64,000 nucleotides of DNA from Cylindrospermum sp. NIES-4074 (GTDB taxonomy: Bacteria > Cyanobacteriota > Cyanobacteriia > Cyanobacteriales > Nostocaceae). How positions within the stretch are numbered: position 1 is the first letter of the stretch; each line of letters opens with the position of its first letter. The translations under genes and the position numbers were made by a program. A model generated the notes under the pieces. The model did not search any database. It saw only the letters and a list, made by a program, of their open reading frames with translations, and had not been told where the DNA came from. Of this stretch, positions 8,692-17,504 are shown piece by piece. Location: assembly GCA_003994795.1 (NCBI GenBank), contig AP018269.1, positions 1,987,346-2,051,345 of the forward strand. Reading direction: 5' to 3'.

Positions 8692-9145
8692 TTATTTAAA
8701 CCATATCTGTCGTAGGGGCACAGCATTGCTCATAGGTGTCAACTTAACGTAAAAATCATGTCCCGCAAGGAACTGAAGTTCCTTGCTAATAAAAAAAGTC
8801 ATCTCAAGATGACTGAATATCCCGAAAAATCTTGAGTCTACTTCAGTAGACTTGAGCTATTAGCCTGGAAATTCATTTCCAGGCGGGTGTGTAAGCCAAC
8901 GGACAAAGGATTTCTAGCTTAAGTTGATACCAATGAGCATTGCTGTGCCCCTACCCCGCGAGTATATCTACCATAAAATCGCTACAACGTTAATTATTCT
9001 ACCCAAAACCTCACAGTTGCAAATGCGCCAAGCTTCATCAAAGGCAAGAAACATTACATATTTTGCCAAATAGGCATAATTTATAGAGCAAACAAGGGAT
9101 AAATAAAGATAACTGCATTTTGGTGTCTACTGCCTACGTTTTTCT
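8692..9145. other. Intergenic region holding a composite palindromic element
   Basis: Mostly occupied by the nested palindromic element at 8712-8954. The remaining 190 bases before radC are AT-rich and probably hold its promoter; I see no defined site and no frame with support. Confidence 0.6.
8712..8954. mobile_element. Composite MITE-like palindrome with IS200/IS605-type hairpins inside
   Basis: Perfect 22-bp outer arms (GTAGGGGCACAGCA... at 8712-8733, complement at 8933-8954) enclose TGTCAACTTAA (8737-8747) and its inverted partner CTTAAGTTGATA (8918-8929). Inside lie several hairpins, including GCCTGGAAATTCATTTCCAGGC (about 8862-8883), typical of IS200/IS605-derived ends. No transposase is encoded. 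Outer arms and TGTCAACTTAA ends recur at 63321-63550. Confidence 0.8.
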
Positions 9146-9877
9146 ATGACTTATTGCCTCAGAATTGCCGACTTGCCTGAAAATGAGCGTCCGCGTGAGC
9201 GATTAATGACTCATGGCCCCAAAATTTTAGCCACAGCGGAATTAATCGCTATTCTTTTAGGCACCGGTCAAGGCCCAGGGAAACTGTCAGCAGTAGGTTT
9301 GGGACAATATATCTTGCAGGAATTAGGCAAACACCAGCGCGATGCTTTAGCAGTTTTGCGGGAAGTCACCCCAGCGGAATTGATGCAAATTCCCGGTATT
9401 GGCCCAGCGAAAGCCACAACCATCTTAGCTGCAATTGAATTAGGCAAACGCGCCTTTCTCTCTCGTCCTTCCGATGGAACAGCAATTGATAGCCCAGTTA
9501 CAGCCGCCGCTGCCCTGAGTCAAGATTTGATGTGGCAAAATCAAGAAAGGTTTGCAGTCTTGCTATTAGATGTAAAAAATCGTCTGCTGGGTACGCAAGT
9601 AATTACCATCGGCACCGCCACCGAAACCCTAGCTTCTCCCCGTGACATTTTCCGCGAAATCATTCGCCAGGGAGCAACACGGGTGATAGTAGCGCACAAT
9701 CACCCCTCTGGCAACTTGGAACCCAGCGAAGCAGATATAGAATTAACCCGTCAATTATTAGCAGGGGCGCAGCTTTTAGGCATTCCGTTGTTAGATCATT
9801 TAATCTTAGGCAACGGCACTCACCAAAGTTTGCGCGAAATTACCACTTTGTGGAATGATTGCCCTCAAGGCGATTGA
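9146..9877 (+). CDS. radC: RadC/JAB-domain protein
   Basis: 243 residues, standard for the RadC family. An N-terminal helix-hairpin-helix region contains [24 protein letters not shown] (about 75-98). The C-terminal JAB/MPN metalloprotease-like domain has the metal motif [20 protein letters not shown] (about 193-212). Despite the name, a DNA-repair role has been questioned; the fold suggests a metal-dependent hydrolase. The tRNA-Val gene lies 60 bases downstream. I see no operon partner. Identification is firm. Confidence 0.95.
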   Translation: MTYCLRIADLPENERPRERLMTHGPKILATAELIAILLGTGQGPGKLSAVGLGQYILQELGKHQRDALAVLREVTPAELMQIPGIGPAKATTILAAIELGKRAFLSRPSDGTAIDSPVTAAAALSQDLMWQNQERFAVLLLDVKNRLLGTQVITIGTATETLASPRDIFREIIRQGATRVIVAHNHPSGNLEPSEADIELTRQLLAGAQLLGIPLLDHLILGNGTHQSLREITTLWNDCPQGD

Positions 9878-9937
9878 GGGAGATGGGGAAATTTTTCTTT
9901 GTTATTCACTTGTGTTTATGCTAAAATAGTTGTTTGC

Positions 9938-10009
9938 GGGCGATTAGCACAGGGGTAGCGCGTTCCCTTCACACGGGAGAGGCCATTGGTTCAAATCCAA
10001 TATCGCCCA
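9938..10009 (+). tRNA. tRNA-Val (anticodon CAC)
   Basis: A complete cloverleaf of 72 nt: acceptor GGGCGAT/ATCGCCC, D-arm GCAC-AGGGGTA-GCGC (one A-C mismatch), anticodon stem TTCCC/GGGAG around TTCACAC, T-arm ATTGG-TTCAAAT-CCAAT, discriminator A. The anticodon CAC reads GUG. CCA is not encoded. A likely -10 (TAAAAT) lies at 9922-9927. Confidence 0.95.
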
Positions 10010-10591
10010 TTAAGTATACAAAGAGTTTCAGCTAAGTGACTTGAGTGTCTTATGTCTGATATGTGCCAGTTTATGCCAAATTGAAGTAAGACAAATTTTA
10101 AGATCTGTATGGTTCAGTGATTTATAATCACTTGGATAGGACTTACGCACGCTCTACGAATTCTTCTCTACGAGACGCTGCGCGAAGGCGTTCTTGGCGC
10201 CTTAGCGGTTCGTTAAATTAAGCTTTTTGGCAATTTTTGCGTAAGTCTTATTGGAATAGACATACTTTCAGGACTGAGGCAAAATCATGAAGAAACGAAC
10301 CGCAAAGGACGCAAAGGACACGAAGGAGTAAAAGTTTCAGAGAGTTCTTGCGTAAGTCCTGACTTTTACAAAGATGAGATGCTCCCAAGGCTATAGGTAG
10401 CCTACACAAAAGCATCTTAAAATATATACAGCAATCCTATTTGATTTGTGAACAGTATTTTTTTAACGAACCGCCAAGGCGCCAAGAACGCCAAGGGAAA
10501 GAGAATAATGAGAGAGGTTGCAAGTTTCACAAATGATTTAGGATGGCTATAGACTGGATGTAGTGAGAATCTTTGTGCTATTTAAACGCCA
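10010..10591. repeat. Intergenic region filled with dispersed palindromic repeats
   Basis: Three copies of a TGCGTAAGTCCT-type motif occur: inverted at 10138-10150, direct at 10238-10250 and 10348-10360. Between and after them are copies of the GAACCGC(A/C)AAGG-type repeat (10299-10325, 10461-10495). A further imperfect inverted repeat (AGCAATCCTATTTG about 10430; complement about 10540-10555) ends just before the GTPase gene. No coding sequence is supported. Confidence 0.75.
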
Positions 10592-11923
10592 ATGACTGAG
10601 GAACATAACGCGGATTCACGGCTAACTGATTCTCAGCAATTGAGTACACCGAGTGATGTTGTCACAACTGAGTCGGTTGATGATTCTTGGAAAAATCGGA
10701 TTGCTGGTGTCTGGAATAAAGCCACAGCAAGTTTAACGCAACTCTTACCTGTAGACCAAGTAGCCCAGACGGTGGTGCAGTGGTTTAGTGTCAGTGAGAC
10801 GCAAGTTGCGGAGATTTTGGAGGCTGTCCGCGCTGAATTGCCAACTACGGAAGCTTTATTAATTGGGAAGCCTCAAGCGGGAAAAAGTTCCATTGTCCGG
10901 GGGCTGACTGGGGTTTCTGCGGAGATTGTCGGGCAAGGTTTTCGCCCCCACACTCAACACACGGAACGCTACGCCTATCCTTCTAATGACCTGCCATTGC
11001 TGATTTTTACGGATACTGTGGGGCTGGGTGATGTCAACCAAGACACTGAGGCAATTATTCAGGAGTTGGTTGGGGACTTACAACAAGAGACTCGCCGCGC
11101 TAGGGTGTTGATTTTAACTGTCAAAATTAATGATTTTGCAACTGAGACGCTGAGACAAATTGCTCAACGGTTGCGCCAGAAATATCCAGATATTCCCTGT
11201 CTGCTGGTGGTTACTTGTTTGCATGAGGTTTATCCGCCGGGAACTGCGGATCATCCTGATTATCCGCCAGATTTTGAAGAAGTTAATCGGGCGTTTACAG
11301 CAATGCAGCAAGCTTTTGTGGGAATATGCGATCGCACCGTTCTCATCGATTTTACCCTTGAAGAAGACGGCTACAACCCAGTATTTTACGGCTTAGAAGC
11401 CCTGAGAGATACCCTCGCAGAACTCCTCCCAGAGGCGGAAGCTAAGGCGATTTATCAACTGTTAGATCAGCAAGCGGGTGAGAAACTAGGCAACCTCTAC
11501 CGAGATGCTGGCAGGCGTTACATTTTGCCTTTTGCGATCATGGCAGCAACGCTGGCCGCAGTGCCTCTACCTTTCGCCACAATGCCCGTGCTGACTGCTT
11601 TACAAGTCTCGATGGTGGGTTTGTTGGGCAAATTGTATGGGCAAACCCTGACACCATCTCAAGCTGGGGGTGTAGTGAGTGCGATCGCCGGTGGTTTTCT
11701 CGCGCAGGCGATCGCACGGGAGTTAATCAAATTCGTTCCTGGTTTCGGTAGTGTAATAGCTGCATCTTGGGCAGGTGCTTATACTTGGGCTTTGGGTGAA
11801 GGTGCTTGTGTTTACTTCGGTGATTTGATGGGCGGAAAGAAACCAGATCCCCAAAAAATTCAGGCGGTAATGCAAGAAGCTTTTGAGGGAGCGAAAGAAC
11901 GCTTTAAGGGAATGAAGCGTTAA
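10592..11923 (+). CDS. GTPase with DUF697-like membrane C-terminus
   Basis: A 443-residue protein. Residues 85-280 form an Era/dynamin-like GTPase: G1 GKPQAGKSS (92-100), a plausible G2 threonine near HTQHTE (120-125), and G3 DTVGLGD (141-147). The usual G4 NKxD is replaced by TCLHE (about 208-212). From about residue 310, small-residue-rich hydrophobic segments (PFAIMAATLAAVPLPFATMPVLTALQVSMVGLLGKLYG and AIAGGFLAQAIAREL) match DUF697, which associates with membranes. Such GTPases are common in cyanobacteria and poorly characterised, with membrane remodelling or stress roles suggested. The convergent neighbour ends 8 bases downstream. Start ATG at 10592. Confidence 0.85.
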   Translation: MTEEHNADSRLTDSQQLSTPSDVVTTESVDDSWKNRIAGVWNKATASLTQLLPVDQVAQTVVQWFSVSETQVAEILEAVRAELPTTEALLIGKPQAGKSSIVRGLTGVSAEIVGQGFRPHTQHTERYAYPSNDLPLLIFTDTVGLGDVNQDTEAIIQELVGDLQQETRRARVLILTVKINDFATETLRQIAQRLRQKYPDIPCLLVVTCLHEVYPPGTADHPDYPPDFEEVNRAFTAMQQAFVGICDRTVLIDFTLEEDGYNPVFYGLEALRDTLAELLPEAEAKAIYQLLDQQAGEKLGNLYRDAGRRYILPFAIMAATLAAVPLPFATMPVLTALQVSMVGLLGKLYGQTLTPSQAGGVVSAIAGGFLAQAIARELIKFVPGFGSVIAASWAGAYTWALGEGACVYFGDLMGGKKPDPQKIQAVMQEAFEGAKERFKGMKR

Positions 11924-11930
11924 AGGTTGA

Positions 11931-13259
11931 TTACAAACTAAATTCTGCTACATCATCCTCATCTATCTTGGCATCTTCACCTACAGCAGTAGGTTTAAAA
12001 TTAGAGCCATGAATTAATTCACTAAATACAAGTTTTGGATTTTGGTGGAGAATATTTAGCAAACTCATAAAGTCCCGAATAATTTCCCCCGGTGTGAGTA
12101 ATGCTTCTGCACCCAAGCGATTGATAATTTCCTTAACAAATTCTTGTAAATGAGGATTTTTTAAAGTCTTTTCATAACCAAAATTGAGAGCATGAATCTC
12201 TGTTAAGCGTTGTAAAAGTGTGAGAATTTCTTCTTCATTTAAAGGCAGCAGTCTAATTACTGGCCCCATATATTCTTGTACATTTGCTTGGGCAACAAAA
12301 CGGCTTTCTTTAGTGCGCCTACGCCAAGCTTGGTCGGCGTAAAGTCCCCGATTTGGATCTTCTAAAAATTTGGTTGTTCCACCAATAACAATACCCAGAT
12401 GTTCTGCTTTGCATTGCATGGTGTCATTAAACATTGTCAGGAGTCTATTATAGTTCTTCTCACGACTGACTGTAGTGGAGATTTGATATAAATTTACGGC
12501 TTCATCAACCAAAACTAGTAGTCCTTTATAGCCAATTTCAGCGACAAACTTAGCCCAAAGTTTAATGTAGTCATACCAACTTTCATCATCAATAATCACG
12601 CGCACACCCAAAGCAGCTTTAGCTTCAGTTTTAGTATTAAATTCTCCTCTTAGCCAACGCATTGCGGCATTTTTTAAGTCATCATTATCCAAGCGATAGC
12701 CACGCCAATAAGCAATAATAATGCTGCCAAAATCGAATCCGTGAACCAAATCTTCTATATATTGAACTACTTCTCTAATTTTGGTTTCAACTTTGTCATC
12801 AAAACCTTCATCATTGGGACGCATCCCAGTTTCTTGAGCAATTTCTTGTTGAATTTTATTAATCCATCCTTCTAAAATTGAGACTAAAGCACCACCATCA
12901 GGACGAGTTTTTGTAGCAAGACGACTCATCAATTCTCTATAAGTTGCTAAACCTTCGTTGTTGGTTCCTGCTAACCGACGTTCAGAAGATAAATCAGTAT
13001 CAGCTACGACAAAACCTTGTTCCATAGCCCGGTTACGAATCATTTGCAGCATAAAGCTTTTTCCTGATCCGTAGTTGCCAATTATAAACCGAAAAGCCGC
13101 TACACCTTCTGCAATATCATTGAGATTTTGTGATAGGCTTTGAAGTTCTTTTTCTCGACCTACTGCTATATGTTCAACTCCTATTCTGGGGACTACTCCC
13201 GCGCCGAGGGAATTGATTAAAGCGGTAGATACTTTTTTCGAGATTTTGGGCTTTGCCAT
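11931..13259 (-). CDS. BrxD-like (DUF2791) P-loop ATPase
   Basis: A 442-residue ATP-binding protein. GREKELQSLSQNLNDIAEG (34-52) precedes Walker A GNYGSGKS (61-68); Walker B is LLVLVDEA (247-254). The sequence pattern FRFIIGNYGSGKSFML matches the DUF2791/BrxD family found in BREX phage-defence loci and in related clusters with TerB-domain proteins and helicases. Here the partners are a TerB-C-like membrane protein and a DUF815 ATPase upstream on the same strand; no BREX methylase, PglZ or helicase is present. It is the third gene of the presumed unit, 143 bases after the previous stop. The family call is good; the role in this setting is unknown. Confidence 0.85.
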   Translation of the reverse strand: MAKPKISKKVSTALINSLGAGVVPRIGVEHIAVGREKELQSLSQNLNDIAEGVAAFRFIIGNYGSGKSFMLQMIRNRAMEQGFVVADTDLSSERRLAGTNNEGLATYRELMSRLATKTRPDGGALVSILEGWINKIQQEIAQETGMRPNDEGFDDKVETKIREVVQYIEDLVHGFDFGSIIIAYWRGYRLDNDDLKNAAMRWLRGEFNTKTEAKAALGVRVIIDDESWYDYIKLWAKFVAEIGYKGLLVLVDEAVNLYQISTTVSREKNYNRLLTMFNDTMQCKAEHLGIVIGGTTKFLEDPNRGLYADQAWRRRTKESRFVAQANVQEYMGPVIRLLPLNEEEILTLLQRLTEIHALNFGYEKTLKNPHLQEFVKEIINRLGAEALLTPGEIIRDFMSLLNILHQNPKLVFSELIHGSNFKPTAVGEDAKIDEDDVAEFSL

Positions 13260-13402
13260 ATAGCCAAAATTATTTAATGATGCGTATTTAATTATAGCGG
13301 TTTCTAGCCCGCTGAGGTACCAATTTATCTGTGTTCATCTGTGTTCATCTGTGGTTAATTACTTCTTAAAGTATTTCACTGGTTCAGGAAACGCTATATA
13401 AT

Positions 13403-14725
13403 TTATCCATACATAGAAATCATTTTTTTAACATTGCTAATATGCTCCTGATAAACTGCGGGAATTTCAGCACTTGTCTCGATAATTAATTCACCAATTG
13501 TATCATTGGCTAGTTCATTTATAGAATCAATTAATAGATTTGGCATTGTGATATGTTCCTCAGCGATTTGTTTAATAGCAGGTTTTGGATTATCTTCCTC
13601 AACTATAGCTTTTAATACTTGGAGTTCGTAGGCTGGTAAATTTTCCAGAAAATTAGCCCATTCTTCGGGCAAATTTTGTGCTGTATCGAGGTGAGAATTT
13701 CGTGGTTCTAAAGAATCCATTAATTCAGAGAAAGGAAACAAATCAATATCATCTTCCTCTGCTGTTTCAGGTAATGATTCTTGATTGAATGTTTCCGCTT
13801 GTTGGAGTAATTCCCAAACTTGGCTTTGCAACAAGTCACGTTCATCTTGTAATAATTTTACTTGCTCTTGTAACTGGTTGAGTTCGGCTTGCTGTGTCGT
13901 TGTTTGGGTTTGCAGAGAATTCAGGCTACTTTCTATATCTGCTCTTTCATTTTTTGTGGTTGCAAGTAATTGATTTTGTTTGGCTGTGTATATTTCTAGC
14001 TCTTGAATTTCAATTCGCAATTCATACAGTTTTTCTTCTAGTTGGGGTTTGAGTCTACCTAGCAGGGTTAAACTGTTTTCGATTTCTTGTTTCTCTTGCT
14101 GGAGTTCGTCAATTTGAGTCTGTAGCTGAATAATTTCTGAGCGGGAAACAGTACAATTTAATTCTAAGCGCCGCTTTTCGGCTGTGAGTATAGAAATAGA
14201 GTTATTTAGTTCTAATTTACTTTTGTCTAGGTTAGTCAGTTCATTCCTTGTGTTGCTAATTTCAGCTTCTAACTGTTTTTTTTGCCCGACAAAATTGCTT
14301 AAATCGTGATGGAAGATATCTCTTTGATTACGACGTTCAGCTATTTGATTTTGCAATTGGCTAGATTCTGCATACAATATGCTCCGATGTTCTTCTATTT
14401 GGTTGATTTCTCTAACAATTCGCGATTTCAATCCTTCAAGCTCTTTAATGCGTTTGCGTAGAGAAGTTAAAACCAGCATTTCATGATTTTTGCGCCGCTG
14501 ATCTACACAAAAAGCTGCTACATAAGTAGCAATTACAGTAATTACACCTGTGAAGAAGGCTTTAGTAAAGTCCCAGTTGGGGACGAGACTCAGACCAAAA
14601 CTCACACTAAAGGCAACTATTCCTAGAAAAAGCCGATTACTTATTATTACTGATTGCATATTGCTGGTTTTTAGCCTAGTCAAGTTTTCAGAATAAGTAG
14701 TTTTTAAGGTCATTAACCCTCTCAC
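13403..14725 (-). CDS. Membrane-anchored coiled-coil protein with TerB-C-like C-terminal domain
   Basis: 440 residues. Two hydrophobic segments near the N-terminus (about 25-48 and 53-73) form a likely membrane hairpin. Residues about 80-300 are heptad-rich coiled coil (many E, Q, L, R; no Gly or Pro). An acidic linker follows, then residues about 365-440 with LPAYELQVLKAIVEEDNPKP, INELANDTIGELIIE and IPAVYQEHI, which match the TerB-C domain described for tellurite-resistance and defence-linked proteins. Genes with this domain often neighbour DUF2791 ATPases, as here. Inferred role: a membrane scaffold linking the two ATPases. Start ATG at 14725 or 14713; both give the same domains. Confidence 0.7.
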   Translation of the reverse strand: MRGLMTLKTTYSENLTRLKTSNMQSVIISNRLFLGIVAFSVSFGLSLVPNWDFTKAFFTGVITVIATYVAAFCVDQRRKNHEMLVLTSLRKRIKELEGLKSRIVREINQIEEHRSILYAESSQLQNQIAERRNQRDIFHHDLSNFVGQKKQLEAEISNTRNELTNLDKSKLELNNSISILTAEKRRLELNCTVSRSEIIQLQTQIDELQQEKQEIENSLTLLGRLKPQLEEKLYELRIEIQELEIYTAKQNQLLATTKNERADIESSLNSLQTQTTTQQAELNQLQEQVKLLQDERDLLQSQVWELLQQAETFNQESLPETAEEDDIDLFPFSELMDSLEPRNSHLDTAQNLPEEWANFLENLPAYELQVLKAIVEEDNPKPAIKQIAEEHITMPNLLIDSINELANDTIGELIIETSAEIPAVYQEHISNVKKMISMYG

Positions 14726-14784
14726 GGTTGCTCTTGAATATACGGTTGTTCAGTAAGTAGCAAAAAGATGCGGTCACTAGCAAG

Positions 14785-16149
14785 TTAATTTGATGATGGC
14801 GTTGTGGATATATTATTATTTACACCAAATAGGGTTAAGTCTGCTTTTAAGAAATCGATAAACTGTCTTGCTGTTCTGCCAGAACGGCCATTATGGCGAG
14901 TTGCCCACTGCAAAGCTTGAAATTCCAAGTCTTCTGGGGTAATATTAATGCCAGCCTGTGCTGCTAAGTGCTGGACTATTTTTAAATAGGTTTTTTGATC
15001 TGCTGGTTCAAATGTTAAGGTTAGACCAAAGCGATCGCTAAAGGAAAGCTTCTGTTGCATTGTATCCCAAGCATGGATTTCCGTGTTATCTTGAGGCGCA
15101 GGGCGATCGCCAAAAAACTCCCGAATCAAGTGGCGGCGATTAGACGTAGCATACACAACTACGTTTAGCGGTCTGGCAGTTAAATTGCCCTCTAACACCA
15201 CTTTGAGCGCCTTAAAGGCATCGTCATCTTCTTCAAAGGACAGGTCATCTACAAAGATGATGAATTTCTGGGGTACTCCCCGTAACTGTTCCACAATTTT
15301 TGGTAAGTCTTGTAAATCTGATTTTGCTACTTCAATCAAGCGCAGATTTTGCTCACTATACTCATTCAGCAAAGCTTTAACTAAAGAAGATTTGCCAGAA
15401 CCGCGACTACCATAAAGTAACACGTGCAGCGCTGCTTCTCCTGATAATAAAAATTTTGTATTTTTTAACAAAGCCTCTTGCTGAGACTCATATCCTACAA
15501 GCGTACTCAGTTTGACAGGATCAGGATTCCGAATCCCCACAAATTGTCCAGATTGCCAGCGTAAAGCGCGATATTCGGCAAACAAACCTGTGCCAAATTG
15601 CCGATAATAAGTTGCTAAATCTTCTACAGCATCAGCCCAATTTTCTAACTGTTGCAGAGACGCAACTAACTTTAACTCTCTTCCTAATTTTTCTGGCTCC
15701 AAATACCATACTACTGGTGAAACAGGCAAATGACCTACCGCTTGCACCCACTCGCTCAAGGAAGCGGTGCTACATTCATAAAGACTTTGCAAAACTTGTA
15801 AATCATGCCGAACTGCCGCTATTAAAGCTGGAGGCAAATTTTCCCATTCTTGCCGTTGAGCAAGCCTGGTAAAAGGGTTGTCAGCAATCAGAATTTGAGT
15901 AATTAGATAGTCTTCCCAATTTTGACTGCTCGCAGCCAAAGCTTGGAAATAACTGCCATAGGCTTGGAGGCAACTTTTGGCATCAGCATCAGTGTAACGT
16001 ATAGCTTGCAACAACTCTAGAAAGCTGTTCCCCACTTCACTTTGGAGAACAGATTGGTAGAGTAAAAGTGAGGCTGCTTGACGCTGGAGAAATTGAACTT
16101 TGGCGTAAGAATATGTACTTGCCATAGAAATTGCTTGATTATTATCCAT
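14785..16149 (-). CDS. DUF815-type AAA ATPase
   Basis: 454 residues. An N-terminal helical region of about 200 residues precedes an AAA module: Walker A GSRGSGKS (247-254), Walker B FIIFVDDL (296-303), a sensor-1 region YATSNRRHLI (333-342), and a C-terminal helical lid including RSGRTARQFIDFLKADL. The layout matches the DUF815 family of predicted ATPases. It is the first gene of the minus-strand cluster, 59 bases before the TerB-C-like gene. DUF815 proteins occur outside defence loci as well, so its functional tie to the next two genes is inferred only from order and spacing. It is divergent from the TMEM14 gene. Confidence 0.85.
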   Translation of the reverse strand: MDNNQAISMASTYSYAKVQFLQRQAASLLLYQSVLQSEVGNSFLELLQAIRYTDADAKSCLQAYGSYFQALAASSQNWEDYLITQILIADNPFTRLAQRQEWENLPPALIAAVRHDLQVLQSLYECSTASLSEWVQAVGHLPVSPVVWYLEPEKLGRELKLVASLQQLENWADAVEDLATYYRQFGTGLFAEYRALRWQSGQFVGIRNPDPVKLSTLVGYESQQEALLKNTKFLLSGEAALHVLLYGSRGSGKSSLVKALLNEYSEQNLRLIEVAKSDLQDLPKIVEQLRGVPQKFIIFVDDLSFEEDDDAFKALKVVLEGNLTARPLNVVVYATSNRRHLIREFFGDRPAPQDNTEIHAWDTMQQKLSFSDRFGLTLTFEPADQKTYLKIVQHLAAQAGINITPEDLEFQALQWATRHNGRSGRTARQFIDFLKADLTLFGVNNNISTTPSSN

Positions 16150-16228
16150 TAATCAACTGGGTAATGAGAGCTACTCAGCTATGGTAAATTGTCCGCTGAC
16201 TTTGGCAGTAAAAACAAAATCTACATAG

Positions 16229-16564
16229 GTGTTCACAATGAATTTAGGTATAGTTGCCACCCTTGGATACGGCGTTTTGGCGATTGTTGGGGGAATTATT
16301 GGCTACATTCAGGCTGGTAGTAAAGTTTCTTTACTGAGTGGTAGCATTAGCGGCTTATTACTAATTTTTGCTGCTTATTTGACACTCCAAGGACAAACTT
16401 GGGCCTTGATTTTAGCAGCTTTGGTTACTGGTGTTTTAGTAGTTGTCTTTTCTTTCAGACTGGCTAAAACCCGTAAATTTATGCCTGCGGGGTTAATGAT
16501 CATTTTGGGTACGCTGGCACTGGTGGTGATGGTAAATCAAATTCTCACCGCAACTAGGGTGTAG
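16229..16564 (+). CDS. TMEM14 family small membrane protein
   Basis: 111 residues, nearly all membrane: four hydrophobic segments, with the family signature GYGVLAIVGGIIGYIQAGSKVSLLSGSISGLLL near the N-terminus and RLAKTRKFMPAGLMIILG later. TMEM14 homologues in cyanobacteria, plants and animals are small membrane proteins; plant relatives (FAX) are linked to fatty-acid export. The start is the internal ATG at 16238 or the ATG at 16229; homologues usually start MNLG (16238). A weak AGGTG lies upstream. Function here is unproven. Confidence 0.85.
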   Translation: MFTMNLGIVATLGYGVLAIVGGIIGYIQAGSKVSLLSGSISGLLLIFAAYLTLQGQTWALILAALVTGVLVVVFSFRLAKTRKFMPAGLMIILGTLALVVMVNQILTATRV

Positions 16565-16705
16565 GGCTTAGTAGGGTGTAGGGTGTAGGGTGTAGGGGGT
16601 AGTGGGGTTAGACAATAATTTTTATTTTTTTATACTATATTTTCTATACATTACAAAGGTACAGAGCCAGCACTGTTTGCTTTACCCACACCCCACACCC
16701 CACAG
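16562..16705. repeat. Heptamer tandem repeat (TAGGGTG) and C-rich inverted counterpart
   Basis: Directly after the TMEM14 stop, TAGGGTG repeats about five times (16562-16605), with ACCCACACCCCACACCCC at 16683-16700. It repeats the organisation of the 1518-1711 locus and could fold into a hairpin behind the gene. Confidence 0.75.
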
Positions 16706-17504
16706 CAGGGACACGGAGAAAAAAATCTGCCTGAAAAATTAATCACTACCGTCTAAAATATCCGGTTGCCTTGGCTTTGTGATGATAAGTGAAAATATGA
16801 AGGCTCAATTTGATGCTTTTATCAGCGCAGGATCTCCTAGATTCAGTGCTGATGCCAGAATGACATCATCATTATGGGTACTGAATTTTTGCCAATTATA
16901 GTAACCTTCTCGGTGGTTAGGACGGTGTTGATTCCTCAAAGCCTTGAAGCAACTAGGTTTATACGGGCTAAACGCCCCGAAGAAAGCTAACAGCACTCAG
17001 CACTCAGCACTCAGCACTTTGCTATATATCAGGAGCAGGAAAGATCCTAAATTGATCAATGACTGATTTAGTGCAAACAACAATGCTATGGCAGTCCTAT
17101 TTGATTGCTCAACTACTCGTCAAGACAGCTACTCTTGCACTCTTGCTATAGGGAAGCGGGTAGAGGTGAGGATTTAGGAATAAGTCGTTTTTTCAAAAAT
17201 TCAACCTCTATGAATTTGGAGGCATTAATACGGCAAAAGGCTGCAACACAGAAAACTAATGTTAACAGAGCCACTATTATCAAAGGTGTAAAGACGTGAT
17301 GTTATCTTCAAAATATTATCCAGGGAATTTAACAGGTATCTTGCCATTTTGGCAGGTATTTCTAGGGCAAATAGGATATTAGTAGATAGTACCAATCATT
17401 ATTGATATTCACACTTTTGTTGCTATCTACCGAAAACTGCTAAGGCTAAGTCAATCGTGACATCGGTGATTCTCTCAGCAATTTAAGGAACTAGGAAATA
17501 ATAC
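16706..17504. other. Long intergenic region before the APH/HopA1 pair
   Basis: About 800 bases. They hold the 16897-17026 palindromic element and then 480 bases with only small frames: 17059-17151 (30 residues, TTMLWQSYLIAQLLVKTATLALLL-like hydrophobic), 17211-17299 (29 residues, Thr-rich, no Cys) and 17299-17382 (27 residues, overlapping the previous stop as TGATG). None has a convincing ribosome site. They matter only because a precursor peptide might be expected here. Confidence 0.5.
16897..17026. mobile_element. MITE-like element with TATAG(C/T)AA ends and CACTCAG heptamers
   Basis: Ends TATAGTAA (16897) and TTGCTATA (17019-17026) are near-inverted. A block of about 75 bases after the left end is almost identical to 33056-33130, and four CACTCAG heptamers precede the right end in both copies. 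This copy has an extra stretch of about 30 bases (GGGCTAAACGCCCC region). No protein is encoded. Confidence 0.75.

Noticed and set aside
11931-16149. A BREX locus
   Set aside because: Only a BrxD-like ATPase is present; no PglX, PglZ, BrxC or BrxL-like gene lies in the window.
16805-16996. 63-codon minus-strand frame
   Set aside because: Lies across the TATAG(C/T)AA repeat element whose second copy at 33056 does not keep the frame as a gene.
17003-17019. CACTCAG repeats as a CRISPR array
   Set aside because: Units are seven bases long with no spacers; this is a short tandem repeat.
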